From assembly GCA_964581815.1 (NCBI GenBank), contig CAZORE010000020.1, forward strand, positions 1-64,000: a DNA stretch of 64,000 nt, written 5' to 3'. Below are positions 1-7,961 of this stretch, one piece after another. Below the pieces are notes generated by a model, which worked only from the letters and a program-made list of their open reading frames with translations, had not been told where the DNA came from and did no database searches. Positions within the stretch are counted from its first letter, which is position 1. Each line of letters opens with the position of its first letter. The translations under genes and the position numbers were made by a program. Source of the DNA: Trebonia sp964581815. Its GTDB lineage: Bacteria > Actinomycetota > Actinomycetes > Streptosporangiales > Streptosporangiaceae.

Positions 1-34
1 GTTGTTACGCTTGCGGCGGGATGGAGGCGGTCGC

Positions 35-976
35 ATGGACTCGTTCGCTGGAAAACTCGCCGTGGTGACCGGGGGCGGCTCCGGCATGGGCAGGGAACTC
101 GTCGTCAAGCTCGCCGCGGCGGGCTGCGCCGTCGCCGTGGGCGACGTGCGCCAGGCGGCGGCGGAAGAAACGGCGGCGCTGGCCCGCGCGGGCGCGCCCG
201 ACGGCACCACGGTCACCGCCCACGCGTGCGACGTGGCCGACGAGGCGCAGGTGGCGCGGTTCCGCGACGAGGCCCTGGCCGCGCACGGTGCTAGCCAACA
301 CGGGGCCGGCCACGTCGACCTGGTATTTAGCAACGCGGGGCTCGGCGGCGGTGGCAGCTTCATCAACGACCCGCGGGAGATGTGGGAGCGGGTGTTCGCC
401 GTCGACTTCTGGGGCGTGTACCACTGCGCCCGCGTCTTCCTGCCGCTGTTGATGAAGAGCCCCGAGGGCGTCCTGGTCAACACCAGCAGCGTCAACGGCT
501 TCTGGGCGTCGCTCGGCGCGGGCGTGCCGCACACCGCGTACTCCTCCGCCAAGTTCGCGGTGAAGGGGTTCTCCGAGGCGCTCATCGAGGACCTGCGGAT
601 CAACGCGCCGCACGTCCGCGTGGTGCTGGTCATGCCCGGCCACGTGGCCACCAACATCGTGGCGAACTCGCTGATCGCCTTCGGCGTGCCAGAGAAGGAC
701 GCCGTCGAGGCGAACCGGGGCTTCTACGACACCGCGCCGCTGTCCGCGGCGGGGGCGGCCGACGTCATCCTCGACGGCGTGCGCTCTGGAGCCTGGCGGG
801 TCCTGGTCGGCGAGGACGCGCACCGCCTCGACCAGTACGTCCGCGCGTACCCGGAAGACGCCTACGACTACGCGAAAATGACCGCCGTGCTGAGCGGCAC
901 CCTCGCGGAGGATCCGGCAAGCTTTGGCGCCGACTGGCTCGGTGACGACGTGCCCCGGCCCGGCCAGCCTTCATGA
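35..976 (+). CDS. SDR-family NAD(P)-dependent oxidoreductase
   Basis: This is a 313-residue classical short-chain dehydrogenase/reductase. The nucleotide-binding motif TGGGSGMG lies at residues 12-19, the SNAG loop near residue 100, and the catalytic YxxxK pair is Tyr169/Lys173 (YSSAK). The family consists of soluble enzymes that interconvert alcohols and carbonyls; the substrate cannot be read from the sequence. ATG at 35 is preferred because it directly precedes the first Rossmann strand (GKLAVVTG) and a GGATGGAGG stretch ends about 7 bases upstream. An in-frame start 33 bases earlier would only add an Arg-rich tail. The window begins here, so its upstream context is unknown. The next gene, 170 bp away, has its own promoter. 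Confidence 0.9.
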   Translation: MDSFAGKLAVVTGGGSGMGRELVVKLAAAGCAVAVGDVRQAAAEETAALARAGAPDGTTVTAHACDVADEAQVARFRDEALAAHGASQHGAGHVDLVFSNAGLGGGGSFINDPREMWERVFAVDFWGVYHCARVFLPLLMKSPEGVLVNTSSVNGFWASLGAGVPHTAYSSAKFAVKGFSEALIEDLRINAPHVRVVLVMPGHVATNIVANSLIAFGVPEKDAVEANRGFYDTAPLSAAGAADVILDGVRSGAWRVLVGEDAHRLDQYVRAYPEDAYDYAKMTAVLSGTLAEDPASFGADWLGDDVPRPGQPS

Positions 977-1068
977 CGTCCAGATGGCAATGTCCCGCCG
1001 GGGGCAGGCACGATAAGCGCGCCTCCGGGTCCAGGTAGTTGGTGACCGGCCTGGCACTCAGACCAGGC

Positions 1069-1136
1069 GTTTCAACTCAACGGTTGACATCTTGCCTGGC
1101 TGGGCCTACGGTTAGTTTCAACCAGAAGGTTGAAAC
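1069..1136 (+). promoter_or_regulatory. Promoter and palindromic operator of the ArsR operon
   Basis: A near-consensus housekeeping promoter is visible: TTGACA at 1084-1089, a 17-base spacer and TACGGT at 1107-1112. Just downstream, over the expected transcription start, is a perfect inverted repeat GTTTCAACC (1115-1123) / GGTTGAAAC (1128-1136) with a 4-base centre. A second, imperfect copy (GTTTCAAC at 1069-1076, GTTGA at 1083-1087) overlaps the -35 box. The right arm abuts the ribosome-binding site GAGGAG at 1137-1142. The position fits autorepression by the ArsR protein encoded next; that assignment is inference. Confidence 0.8.
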
Positions 1137-1144
1137 GAGGAGCG

Positions 1145-1522
1145 ATGGCCGCGGATACGTTGTCGCGAGTCTTTTCCGCCCTCGCCGATCCGACCCGCCG
1201 CGACATGGTGGCCCGGCTCGCCGAGGGCGACACGACCGTGAGCCGGCTGGCCGAGCCCTACCAGATGACGCTGCAGGCCGTCTACAAGCACCTGCGAGTG
1301 CTCGAGGACGCCGGACTGGTCAGCCGGCCACCGGGGCCGCAGCCGCGGTCGGTACGCCTGGAAACTGAGGTCTTCGATCTGATGGACACCTGGATCGAGC
1401 GCTACCGGCGCCGGGCTGAGCAGCGGTACCGGCGGCTCGACGCCGTCCTCGCGGCGATGAGCGAACCAGACAGAGATGGAGCTGAGCATGACAAAGATCA
1501 TGGAGACGGTCATCGAGGCTGA
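1145..1522 (+). CDS. ArsR-family winged-helix repressor
   Basis: This 125-residue ArsR/SmtB-type regulator has its winged helix-turn-helix at roughly residues 5-85, with the family signatures ALADPTRRDMV near the N terminus and a recognition helix around QAVYKHLRVLEDAGLV. No metal-binding CxC motif is present. This is typical of the subgroup that pairs with an AHSA1/SRPBCC protein rather than sensing arsenic. ATG 1145 is preceded by GAGGAG. The 3' end overlaps the AHSA1 gene by 35 bases, so the two are translated as an operon. The perfect palindrome over the transcription start suggests autorepression. Ligand unknown. Confidence 0.92.
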   Translation: MAADTLSRVFSALADPTRRDMVARLAEGDTTVSRLAEPYQMTLQAVYKHLRVLEDAGLVSRPPGPQPRSVRLETEVFDLMDTWIERYRRRAEQRYRRLDAVLAAMSEPDRDGAEHDKDHGDGHRG

Positions 1523-1970
1523 CCCGAAGCTGCCGGTCATCCGCATGACCCGCGACTTCGCGGCAACGCCCGGGCAACTGTTCCGCGCCCACACCGATCC
1601 GGTGCTGTTCGCCCAGTGGGTCGGCCCCGACGGCATGGACACCCGGATCGACCACTGGGACGCGCGCACCGGTGGCAGCTGGCGGTACACCGCGGCGCGC
1701 GGCGGCCAGGAGTACGCCTTCCGCGGCTGCTTCCATGACATACGCCCCGACCGCATCGTGCAGACGTTCACGTTCGAGGGCCACCCCGACGGTGTCGCAC
1801 TGGAGACGCTGTGGTTCGAGGACCTGGGCGACGGTTACACGCGGCTGCGCGCCCAGTCGCTGGTCGACAGCTTCGAAGGCCGCGATGCGTGGCTGGCCAG
1901 CGACATGGAGTCCGGTGTCAACGACGGGTACGCGAAGCTTGACAGGATGCTCGCCGATGGCGCTGTCTGA
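1488..1970 (+). CDS. SRPBCC/AHSA1-domain protein
   Basis: This is a 160-residue START-like (AHSA1, activator of Hsp90 ATPase homologue 1-like) protein. The N-terminal RDFAATPGQLFRAHTDP segment, the central WxxR.GGSW motif and the C-terminal helix (SGVNDGYAKLDRML) are characteristic of the family, which forms a hydrophobic ligand cavity. The gene overlaps the upstream ArsR gene by 35 bases and the next gene by 14 bases, making a three-gene operon. ATG 1488 is chosen because GGAG lies 6 bases upstream. A start at 1476 would add only MELS. ArsR-AHSA1 pairs are a recurring bacterial arrangement; the ligand is unknown. Confidence 0.88.
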   Translation: MTKIMETVIEADPKLPVIRMTRDFAATPGQLFRAHTDPVLFAQWVGPDGMDTRIDHWDARTGGSWRYTAARGGQEYAFRGCFHDIRPDRIVQTFTFEGHPDGVALETLWFEDLGDGYTRLRAQSLVDSFEGRDAWLASDMESGVNDGYAKLDRMLADGAV

Positions 1971-2538
1971 TCGCCCGGCCGAGCGGCACCGGCAGATTGG
2001 CGGCCTGTTCACCGAACGGGTCCGGGGAACCCGGCACTGGGATGCGCCGGCCCCAGTCGACGGCTGGGTCGCCCGTGACGTGGTAGGGCACCTGACCGGG
2101 TGGTTCGCTCCCTTTCTCGCCGCCGGGGCGGGTATTGAGCTGCCGCGTGGACCGTCGGTGGACGAGAACCCCGTATCCGCATGGCAGGTCCACTGCGACG
2201 CCGTACAAGCGCTGCTCGACGATCCAGCGACCGGCGGTCGGGTACTAAGCAACCCGCACATCGGCACCCTGCCGCTGGACCGTGCGATCGACCAGTTCTA
2301 CACCGCAGACGTATTCATGCATACCTGGGACCTCGCCCGGGCCACCGGGCAGGACGAGCGGTTGGATACCGACTTCTGCGCCGATCTGCTGGCCGGCATG
2401 GAGCCGATGGAGGAGGTCATCCGGTCCTCCGGCCAATACGGCCCAAAGGTCGCGGTGCCGGTCGACGCGGACCCGCAAACCAAGCTGCTTGGGTTCATCG
2501 GCCGGGATCCCTGGTGGGTTGCTGCCGGATCCTCGTGA
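1957..2538 (+). CDS. DinB-like / TIGR03086-family metal-binding protein
   Basis: This 193-residue protein belongs to the DinB-like superfamily that includes mycothiol-dependent maleylpyruvate isomerases (TIGR03086 subgroup). Supporting signs are WVARDVVGHLTGW near residue 25-37, containing the first metal-ligand His, and DVFMHTWDLARATG around residue 115, which carries the second. The family acts in thiol (mycothiol)-dependent reactions in actinomycetes; the substrate is not known here. The start codon lies inside the end of the AHSA1 gene (14-base overlap), so translation is probably coupled. The 3' end overlaps by 44 bases with the antisense end of a decayed hydrolase gene. Confidence 0.85.
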   Translation: MALSDRPAERHRQIGGLFTERVRGTRHWDAPAPVDGWVARDVVGHLTGWFAPFLAAGAGIELPRGPSVDENPVSAWQVHCDAVQALLDDPATGGRVLSNPHIGTLPLDRAIDQFYTADVFMHTWDLARATGQDERLDTDFCADLLAGMEPMEEVIRSSGQYGPKVAVPVDADPQTKLLGFIGRDPWWVAAGSS

Positions 2539-3117
2539 GCTCGCTGAGCGGGATTAGGTGCCTGGCGAAGAACCGCTCCGTGCTGTCGACCTCAAACATG
2601 GGCACGTCCGCGTGCCGGCCAGGGTTCGCGTGCAGCGTCTTCTCCTTCGATCCGATCGCGTCGAACAGGGCCAGGCCGTCGCCGCGCGGCACGATCTCAT
2701 CGTCCCACTGCAGGTGAAACTCGACCGGCACGGCGAGCCTGGCGGCGGGCTCCTCGAGGCTGGGCAGGCCCATCAGGCCGAGGACGGCGGCACTAATCCG
2801 CGGCTCGGCCGCGACAAGCGGCAGGCCTATCGCGGTGCCGAGAGACACGCTCCAGTAGCCGATCCGCGCGTCCCGGCCGATCCAGTCGAGCGCGGTCAGC
2901 GCGTCGATGGCGGCCCGCCACTCCGGGATGGCGAGCCTGGCGGCCACGACGCCGCGCCTGGCGTAGGCGTCGCCCGCCCGCCGCCGCCATGGCCGAGCAG
3001 GACCAGCGGGCGCGGCGCCTCGGCGCCGGCCGGCGCCCAGACCGCGCCGGGCGCGTCGCCGATTGTGAACAGGCGCTCCGTCACGCCGCCCGTGGTGGTC
3101 TCCGCGCTGAACCGCAT
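2495..3117 (-). pseudogene. Dienelactone/alpha-beta hydrolase, frameshifted and internally deleted
   Basis: Two reading frames together make one alpha/beta hydrolase of the dienelactone-hydrolase type. The N-terminal piece starts at ATG 3117 and runs about 47 residues to LVLLGHGGGG (near 2977). The C-terminal piece continues in another frame from about 2975 and contains the nucleophile region GYWSVSLGTAIG (serine), the acid region QWDDEIVPR and the histidine region NPGRHADVP. About 50 residues normally between the GHGGGG loop and the nucleophile strand are missing. It is either a decaying gene or a local sequence error. The reading frame ends antisense to the preceding DinB-like gene. Confidence 0.75.
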
Positions 3118-3257
3118 TACCGCCGTCCTCCGGGGGGCGTCCGCGTCGCCGGGTACCACCGTGCCGCACTTGCGCGGCGGGCGCAAGCTCGCGGCGGCCT
3201 TCACGCGGCGGCCACGGCTGCCCCGGCCCCGGCGGCCGGGGCCGGGGGCGGCAACGG

Positions 3258-3623
3258 CTACAGCTGCGCCAGGTCGCGCTTGAGCGCGGCGAGGTCGAAC
3301 CCGCCCGGCGGGACCACCCAAGGGACGCTCTGCATGTCCTGGGTGTTGACCGTGAAGTTGGGCAGCGCGACGCCAGGACGCTCTGATCCGGGGCGATATC
3401 TCGGTCGCGGCGTTGGCGGTCCAATTCTGGATCATGTGCCCGGCCGCCGCGCAGGTGCAGTCCCCGTATTGGTCGTTGTAATACATCGGCCACGACGGGA
3501 CTTTTGGTAGTAAGCCACCGAGTCCGGCGGCGTCGGCCGCGCTGGCGTCACGTAATCGCTAAACCGCAGCGTCCGGTCGTCGACGACGGGCGGATTTTTG
3601 CCGAGCTTGTACTGTCCAGGCAC
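3258..3623 (-). pseudogene. Frameshifted small protein gene (LGKNPPVVDDRTL family), function unknown
   Basis: Three successive frames encode what reads as one protein. It begins LGKNPPVVDDRTLRFSDY near 3620, passes through a Cys-containing segment MYYNDQYGDCTCAAAGHMIQ near 3486-3430, and ends FDLAALKRDLAQL at a TAG at 3258-3260. A single missing G near 3500 shifts the first junction (YYQK to the tyrosine-rich piece). At least one more shift lies near 3380-3400. I recognise the pattern as an actinobacterial conserved hypothetical protein with paired cysteines but know no function. It lies directly upstream of another frameshifted gene on the same strand. Confidence 0.6.
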
Positions 3624-3952
3624 GGTTCCGGGTTCGGGTGACGATATCCGATCAGCTGACGTCCGCGATAGCTAGCGGAAAAGCGGGATAGTGCAATTCT
3701 GGGCTATTATGTGACCTTCTTTGGCCGGCCCGCGCCATCACCGTGCCCTCCGCGATCATGGCAGCATTTAGGTAGCGATCCAAAAACCATGCGCACGCCG
3801 CGCCTGTTAGCTTTTCGCTATCAAGAGGCTCTGGTGAATTCGGCTGCGACGTGGGTATTTTGGGGCCTGGCGGCCCGTTGCTGCGTGCGCGGGCTTTCGC
3901 TTCTCAGCTGACGGACGGCGAAAGCCCGGGAACGGGACGGAGGGCGCGACCG
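3624..3952. other. Intergenic stretch, no gene recognised
   Basis: About 330 bases lie between the decayed gene cluster and the phosphatase gene. A small open frame at 3711-3911 has no Shine-Dalgarno sequence, no family signature and unusual composition, so I do not call it. The local GC content is lower than in the flanks. I see no clear promoter boxes or terminator. Confidence 0.5.
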
Positions 3953-4759
3953 GTGGACATCGACACAAGGCAGTTCGCGCACGCGCTTGAGGACCTGCCC
4001 GACGAGGTGCGGGACCAGGCGGCGGAGATCGCGGGCACGCAGTCGGGCGTCAGCCTGCGGCGGCGCGTCGTGGACGATTGCGAGAGCGTGGCGCTCGACA
4101 CCTTCGGCACGCTCGAGCAGGCGCCGCTGCTGCACTTCCTGTCGCGCTACCCAGTGACGCCGTACACCTACCGGGTGTCGCCGCAAGTGTCGCGCGGGCA
4201 GCGGCCGGACGCCGCGAAGCTGGCCGTCCTGACGGCCGGCGGGCACCGGGCCACGATCAACCTGTGCGCCGAGATGGACGGCGGTGACGCGCCCGCGATC
4301 GTCGCGGCGGGACTCGGCGCGGTGCTGACGACCAGCCATTTCCCGGTCACCGACATGGAGTCGCCGACCATGGGGCAGCTGGTCGAGATCCTCGACCTGC
4401 TGTCCGAGCCAGGCACGGGGCTGACCTACGTGCACTGCGAGGCGGGCAAGGGACGCACCGGGGTGGTCATCGCGTGCTACCGGATGGCGGTGATGGGCTG
4501 GGATGCGGCCGACGCGATCGTTGAGGCGGCCAACTTCGGCTGCACCCCGCCCGGGCAACTGGCGTTCATCAGGGAGTTCGGCGTCACGCTGGCCGGCGGC
4601 CTGCTCGGCGCCGCCGTCGGACGGTACCCGCTGCTGCCGCCCGGCTCGGTCCGGGCCACGCCGGAGCAGCTGACCGCGACCGTCCGCACCGTGGCGGCCG
4701 CGGAAGCCGTGGCGGCCGCGGAGTTCGTGGCGGCCGCGGAGCCCGGCGACGTCAGCTAA
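3953..4759 (+). CDS. Dual-specificity / tyrosine phosphatase-like protein
   Basis: This 268-residue protein carries the protein-tyrosine-phosphatase P-loop HCEAGKGRTG, with the catalytic cysteine at about residue 162 and the arginine six positions later. A conserved Asp in the FPVTDMESPT segment sits where the general acid of dual-specificity phosphatases lies. It should hydrolyse phosphoesters (phosphotyrosine/phosphothreonine or phosphoinositide-like) in the cytoplasm. GTG 3953 is chosen because GGAGGG ends 8 bases upstream; an in-frame start 102 bases earlier has no ribosome-binding site. The last 25 residues are an Ala-rich tail built from three copies of an 18-base repeat. It stands alone, convergent with the next gene. 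Confidence 0.8.
   Translation: MDIDTRQFAHALEDLPDEVRDQAAEIAGTQSGVSLRRRVVDDCESVALDTFGTLEQAPLLHFLSRYPVTPYTYRVSPQVSRGQRPDAAKLAVLTAGGHRATINLCAEMDGGDAPAIVAAGLGAVLTTSHFPVTDMESPTMGQLVEILDLLSEPGTGLTYVHCEAGKGRTGVVIACYRMAVMGWDAADAIVEAANFGCTPPGQLAFIREFGVTLAGGLLGAAVGRYPLLPPGSVRATPEQLTATVRTVAAAEAVAAAEFVAAAEPGDVS
4691..4744 (+). repeat. Three tandem 18-bp repeats in the phosphatase gene tail
   Basis: Three consecutive 18-base units (4691-4708, 4709-4726, 4727-4744) share GTGGCGGCCGCGGA and differ only in the last few bases. Each encodes VAAAE plus one variable residue, so the repeat only lengthens the Ala/Glu tail of the phosphatase without shifting the frame. Copy number could vary between strains by slippage. 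Confidence 0.9.
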
Positions 4760-4836
4760 CCCGCCGGCCCCCAGGGCGGGTCATCGGCGGCGGGCGGAGC
4801 CCGCACCCGTTCCGGTGAATTCCCCGCGCGCGCCGG

Positions 4837-5157
4837 TCAGCGGCCGTACCGCTGCTGCCAGAGGAAGTCGGCCTGGTCGCGGGCCATCCGGCGGGCCTCG
4901 TGCCGGTTGAGGTGACCGTAGCGGCCCTGCTCGAAGTGCTTGTCGATCTCCGCCGCCACGAAGCCGGCGAGCAGCTCCTTGCCGAGCTCGTGGTGCTCGA
5001 CGATGCCCTCGCGCTCCCGGTGGTGCTCGTACATGCGCATGGCCTCGAAGCCCGCCGCGCCCGCCAGGAGCTCGTGGCTGACCTGATGGTGCGGCCGCCT
5101 GCCGCCGTAGACGTCGTCGTAGGCGTTCTGGGCGCCGAGGAAGTCGAAAAGTCCCAT
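4837..5157 (-). CDS. Small DUF3759 (CipC-like) protein
   Basis: This 106-residue acidic/His-rich protein begins MGLFDFLGAQNAYDDVY and contains HHQVSHELLAGAAGFEAM and KELLAGFVAAEIDKHFE. These match the DUF3759 family, related to fungal CipC proteins. The family is predicted helical and is linked by expression studies in fungi to stress or antibiotic response; its biochemical role is unknown. It is transcribed divergently from the RSH gene with about 190 bases between the starts, and its end converges on the phosphatase gene. Confidence 0.7.
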   Translation of the reverse strand: MGLFDFLGAQNAYDDVYGGRRPHHQVSHELLAGAAGFEAMRMYEHHREREGIVEHHELGKELLAGFVAAEIDKHFEQGRYGHLNRHEARRMARDQADFLWQQRYGR

Positions 5158-5349
5158 GGGCCAGAACTTAGCGGATTGCCCTAGGTGGCACTCCCGCAGT
5201 CGTGCGGGGGTACCGCCGGGAAAGTTCGGGGTGCAATTCCGTCACGCCCGGCAGCGATGGTCACGATTCACCACTGGCGTCACGCGTCCTGTCCGCGCCC
5301 TCGGCGGCGAGCAGCTACTGTCGGTCGCAGGCGGTTACAACTGATCGTG

Positions 5350-7131
5350 ATGATTGGACGTGCAGGGGTGGCTGTAGCCCGGCGAGTCGCCGCGTTCGCG
5401 ACCGGCGCCGCGGCCGGGGCCGATACGGCGGACGCGGTGCGGCCGCTCATCGCCGCCCATCGCCGGGCCTTCCCCGGTGCCGACGCGGGGTTGCTGCGGC
5501 ACGCGTACGACGTCGCCGCCCGCTGGCACGGGGGCCAGGTACGCAAGTCGGGCGCGCCCTACATCACCCACCCGCTCGCGGTGGCGATCCTGCTGGCGGA
5601 CATCGGAATGGACACCACCACGCTGGTGGCCGCGCTGCTGCATGACACGGTGGAGGACACCGGCCTGACGATCGGCGAGGTGAAGGCGGAGTTCGGCGCG
5701 GAGGTCGCGGTCCTCGTCGACGGGGTCACCAAGCTTGACGGGGCAAAATGGGGCGACCACGCCGAGGCGGAGACGTTCCGCAAGATGATCCTCGCCGCCT
5801 CGATCGACCTGCGCGTCCTCGTCATCAAGATCGCCGACCGGGTGCATAACCTGCGCACCCTCGGCCATCACGCCAAGCGGGAGAAGCGCGAGCGGATCGC
5901 CCGCGCGTCCATGGAACTGCTCGTGCCGTTCGCCGAGCGCCTCGGCCTCTACGAGTACCAGCGCGAGATGGAGGACCTGGCGTTCTCCACCCTCGCTCCC
6001 GAGGCCCACGAACGGGTGCTCGGCCTGGTCAGGCGGGCCGATCCAGCGCGCCGGGCCGCGCTCGGCGGGCTGGTGACCGGGATACGCGCCGAACTCGCCG
6101 CGGCCGGCCTGCGGGCCAAGGTGGAGGCCCGCTCGCGGCACCTCTACTCCATCCACCGCTCCCTGCCGGGCGGGGCGGGCGGCTGGATCTCCCGCGCCGG
6201 CGGGCCCGCGGACGGCGGTGACGCCGACGCCGCGGGGCTGCGGCCCACCGACGCGGTCCGCGTCGTGGTCGTCGTGGACGGGCCCGAGGCCGCCTGCTAC
6301 GTGGCGCTCGGCGTGCTGCACGGCCGCTGGACGCCGGTTGGCGAGCGCTTCCGCGACTACATCAGCATGCCCAAGTACAACATGTACCGTTCCCTGCACA
6401 CGGCCGTCCTGGTCGGCTCCGATCCGGTGGGCGTGCTGATCAGGACGCCCGCGATGGACGCGGTGGCCACCTACGGCGTCGCGGCGCGGATCCGCGAGGC
6501 CGGCGGCCGGGACGGCAAGGTCAGCGCGGACCTGGCCCGGCGGGCCGACCTGGACTGGCTGGACCGGCTGCTCGCCTGGCAGCCGCTCGCCGCGCCCGGC
6601 GACTTCCTTGACGGGCTGCGCGCCGACTTGAGCGGCGGGGGCATCGTCGTGTTCACCCCCGCCGGCGACCCGGTGAAGCTGCCCGCGGGCTCGACCGCGG
6701 TCGACTTCGCCTACGCGGTCTCCCCGGCCGCCGCTGGCAGCGCCGTCGGCGTCCTGGTCAACGGGATGCGCAAGCCAATGGAAAATCAGCTGGCGCACGG
6801 CCAGGTCGTCGACCTGATCACCGGGCCTTATGCCGACCCGCCTGAGTCCTGGCTGGCCGCCGCCCGCAGCGGCCAGGCCAGGGCGCATCTCAAGGCGGCC
6901 ATCGCGCGCCGCACGGCCGAGGACGCCGCCGTCCGCGGCCGGGCCGCGGTGGCCAGGGAAATGCAGGCCTCGGGCGACCTGCGCGACCTGGAGGACAACG
7001 GCACCGTCTTCAGCGCGGCGCGGCGCCTCGGCTATGCCGACATCGACGCGCTCTACGAGGCGGTCGGGCGCGGCGACCAGGACCTGGCCGCGCTCGTCAC
7101 GGCCCTGACCGCGGCGCCCGCGCCGGACTGA
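5350..7131 (+). CDS. RelA/SpoT homologue (RSH), hydrolase intact, synthetase probably inactive, no ACT domain
   Basis: This 593-residue alarmone enzyme has, in order, an HD hydrolase domain (residues about 45-200), a RelA/SpoT nucleotidyltransferase domain (about 250-400) and a TGS domain (about 420-485). The hydrolase site is complete: RKSGAPYITHP with His74, HDTVED at 98-103, and the ADRVHNLRTL motif. In the synthetase domain Asp301 (TDAVRV) is kept, but the catalytic Glu of the usual E-x-Q-I-R-T motif is Gly361 (VGVLIRT), Gln is Leu363, and the following AAHW becomes AARI. It therefore probably only degrades (p)ppGpp-type nucleotides. Length is short of full Rel (about 750-850) because the C-terminal ACT region is absent. 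Start ATG 5350 is inferred; GTG 5347 is equally possible. Confidence 0.88.
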   Translation: MIGRAGVAVARRVAAFATGAAAGADTADAVRPLIAAHRRAFPGADAGLLRHAYDVAARWHGGQVRKSGAPYITHPLAVAILLADIGMDTTTLVAALLHDTVEDTGLTIGEVKAEFGAEVAVLVDGVTKLDGAKWGDHAEAETFRKMILAASIDLRVLVIKIADRVHNLRTLGHHAKREKRERIARASMELLVPFAERLGLYEYQREMEDLAFSTLAPEAHERVLGLVRRADPARRAALGGLVTGIRAELAAAGLRAKVEARSRHLYSIHRSLPGGAGGWISRAGGPADGGDADAAGLRPTDAVRVVVVVDGPEAACYVALGVLHGRWTPVGERFRDYISMPKYNMYRSLHTAVLVGSDPVGVLIRTPAMDAVATYGVAARIREAGGRDGKVSADLARRADLDWLDRLLAWQPLAAPGDFLDGLRADLSGGGIVVFTPAGDPVKLPAGSTAVDFAYAVSPAAAGSAVGVLVNGMRKPMENQLAHGQVVDLITGPYADPPESWLAAARSGQARAHLKAAIARRTAEDAAVRGRAAVAREMQASGDLRDLEDNGTVFSAARRLGYADIDALYEAVGRGDQDLAALVTALTAAPAPD

Positions 7132-7153
7132 CCAGGCGCCGATCAGCCCACCG

Positions 7154-7885
7154 TCAGTTAGCCGTGATCAGCGCGCCTTCCCGGGCCCGCGCCACCAGGT
7201 CATCGAACAGCGCCTGGTCGTGACCGCCGGCGGCGGCCTGGTCCTCCGGGTGCCACTGGACGGCGAGCACGCCGGCCTGGCAGTGCTCCACCGCCTCGAC
7301 GCAGCCGTCGGGGGCGCACGCGACGGCGCGCAGCCCGGTGCCGAGCCGGTCGATCGCCTGGTGGTGGGCGCAGGACACGGTTACCGTGTCCGCCCCGGCG
7401 AGCTGGCCAAGCCGCGAGCCGCGCGCGATGGTGACCTCGTGCAGGCCCCCCTGGTGCGGTACCGGGCCGTCGCCGACATGCTGGCGCAGCGTCCCGCCGC
7501 ACGCCACGTTGAGCACCTGCAGGCCGCGGCAGATCGCCAGCGCCGGGAGCGAGCCGCCAGGCACGGGGCCGCCGAGCACGGTGCGGACGACCGCGAGGTC
7601 GAACTCGTCTTGCCGGTCGTCGGGCGCCTGGCTGCGCTCATCCGGCCGCTGCGCGTACCGCGCCGGGTTGAGGTCGCCGCCGCCGGGCAGGACCACGCCG
7701 TCGAACCGGGCTAGCCGGCCCGGGAGCTCGGCGACGGCGGCCCGGTCACCGCCGTGCAGCACGACCGGCTCGCCGCCGGCCCGCAGCACGGCGTCGCTGA
7801 CCGCCTCGGCGGCGATCGTGCCTGAGAACCGCAGCACGCTCGACGTGGACGCGCGGCGGCCGATGACGGCGATCAGGGGGCGCAT
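7154..7885 (-). CDS. Gamma-glutamyl-GABA hydrolase family class-I glutamine amidotransferase (PuuD-like)
   Basis: This 243-residue class-I amidotransferase begins with the RPLIAVIGRR strand. It contains the oxyanion/substrate region VVLPGGGDLNPARY, the nucleophile elbow AICRGLQVLNV with the catalytic Cys, and the catalytic dyad region QWHPED. This layout matches the stand-alone PuuD-type peptidase C26 family, which hydrolyses gamma-glutamyl amides such as gamma-glutamyl-GABA in polyamine breakdown. No polyamine genes are adjacent, so the substrate is open. It converges with the RSH gene (23 bases apart). The next gene downstream in transcription terms is unrelated. Confidence 0.85.
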   Translation of the reverse strand: MRPLIAVIGRRASTSSVLRFSGTIAAEAVSDAVLRAGGEPVVLHGGDRAAVAELPGRLARFDGVVLPGGGDLNPARYAQRPDERSQAPDDRQDEFDLAVVRTVLGGPVPGGSLPALAICRGLQVLNVACGGTLRQHVGDGPVPHQGGLHEVTIARGSRLGQLAGADTVTVSCAHHQAIDRLGTGLRAVACAPDGCVEAVEHCQAGVLAVQWHPEDQAAAGGHDQALFDDLVARAREGALITAN

Positions 7886-7961
7886 GGGTGTTGCTCTCTC
7901 AATCCGTTGCGGGCGGGCATGACGTGGTTACCGGGTTGCCGCCGTTGGCCGATCCGGTAAA

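Noticed and set aside
3711..3911. A 66-codon open frame
   Set aside because: It has no ribosome-binding site, no similarity I recognise, and overlaps the phosphatase leader.
4760..4836. GC-rich inverted segments between the phosphatase and DUF3759 genes as a terminator
   Set aside because: The stems are short and imperfect; I could not define one hairpin with confidence.
5335..6888. A 517-codon open frame antisense to the RSH gene
   Set aside because: It follows from the codon bias of the plus-strand gene in GC-rich DNA; it has no family motif and the opposite strand encodes a clear enzyme.
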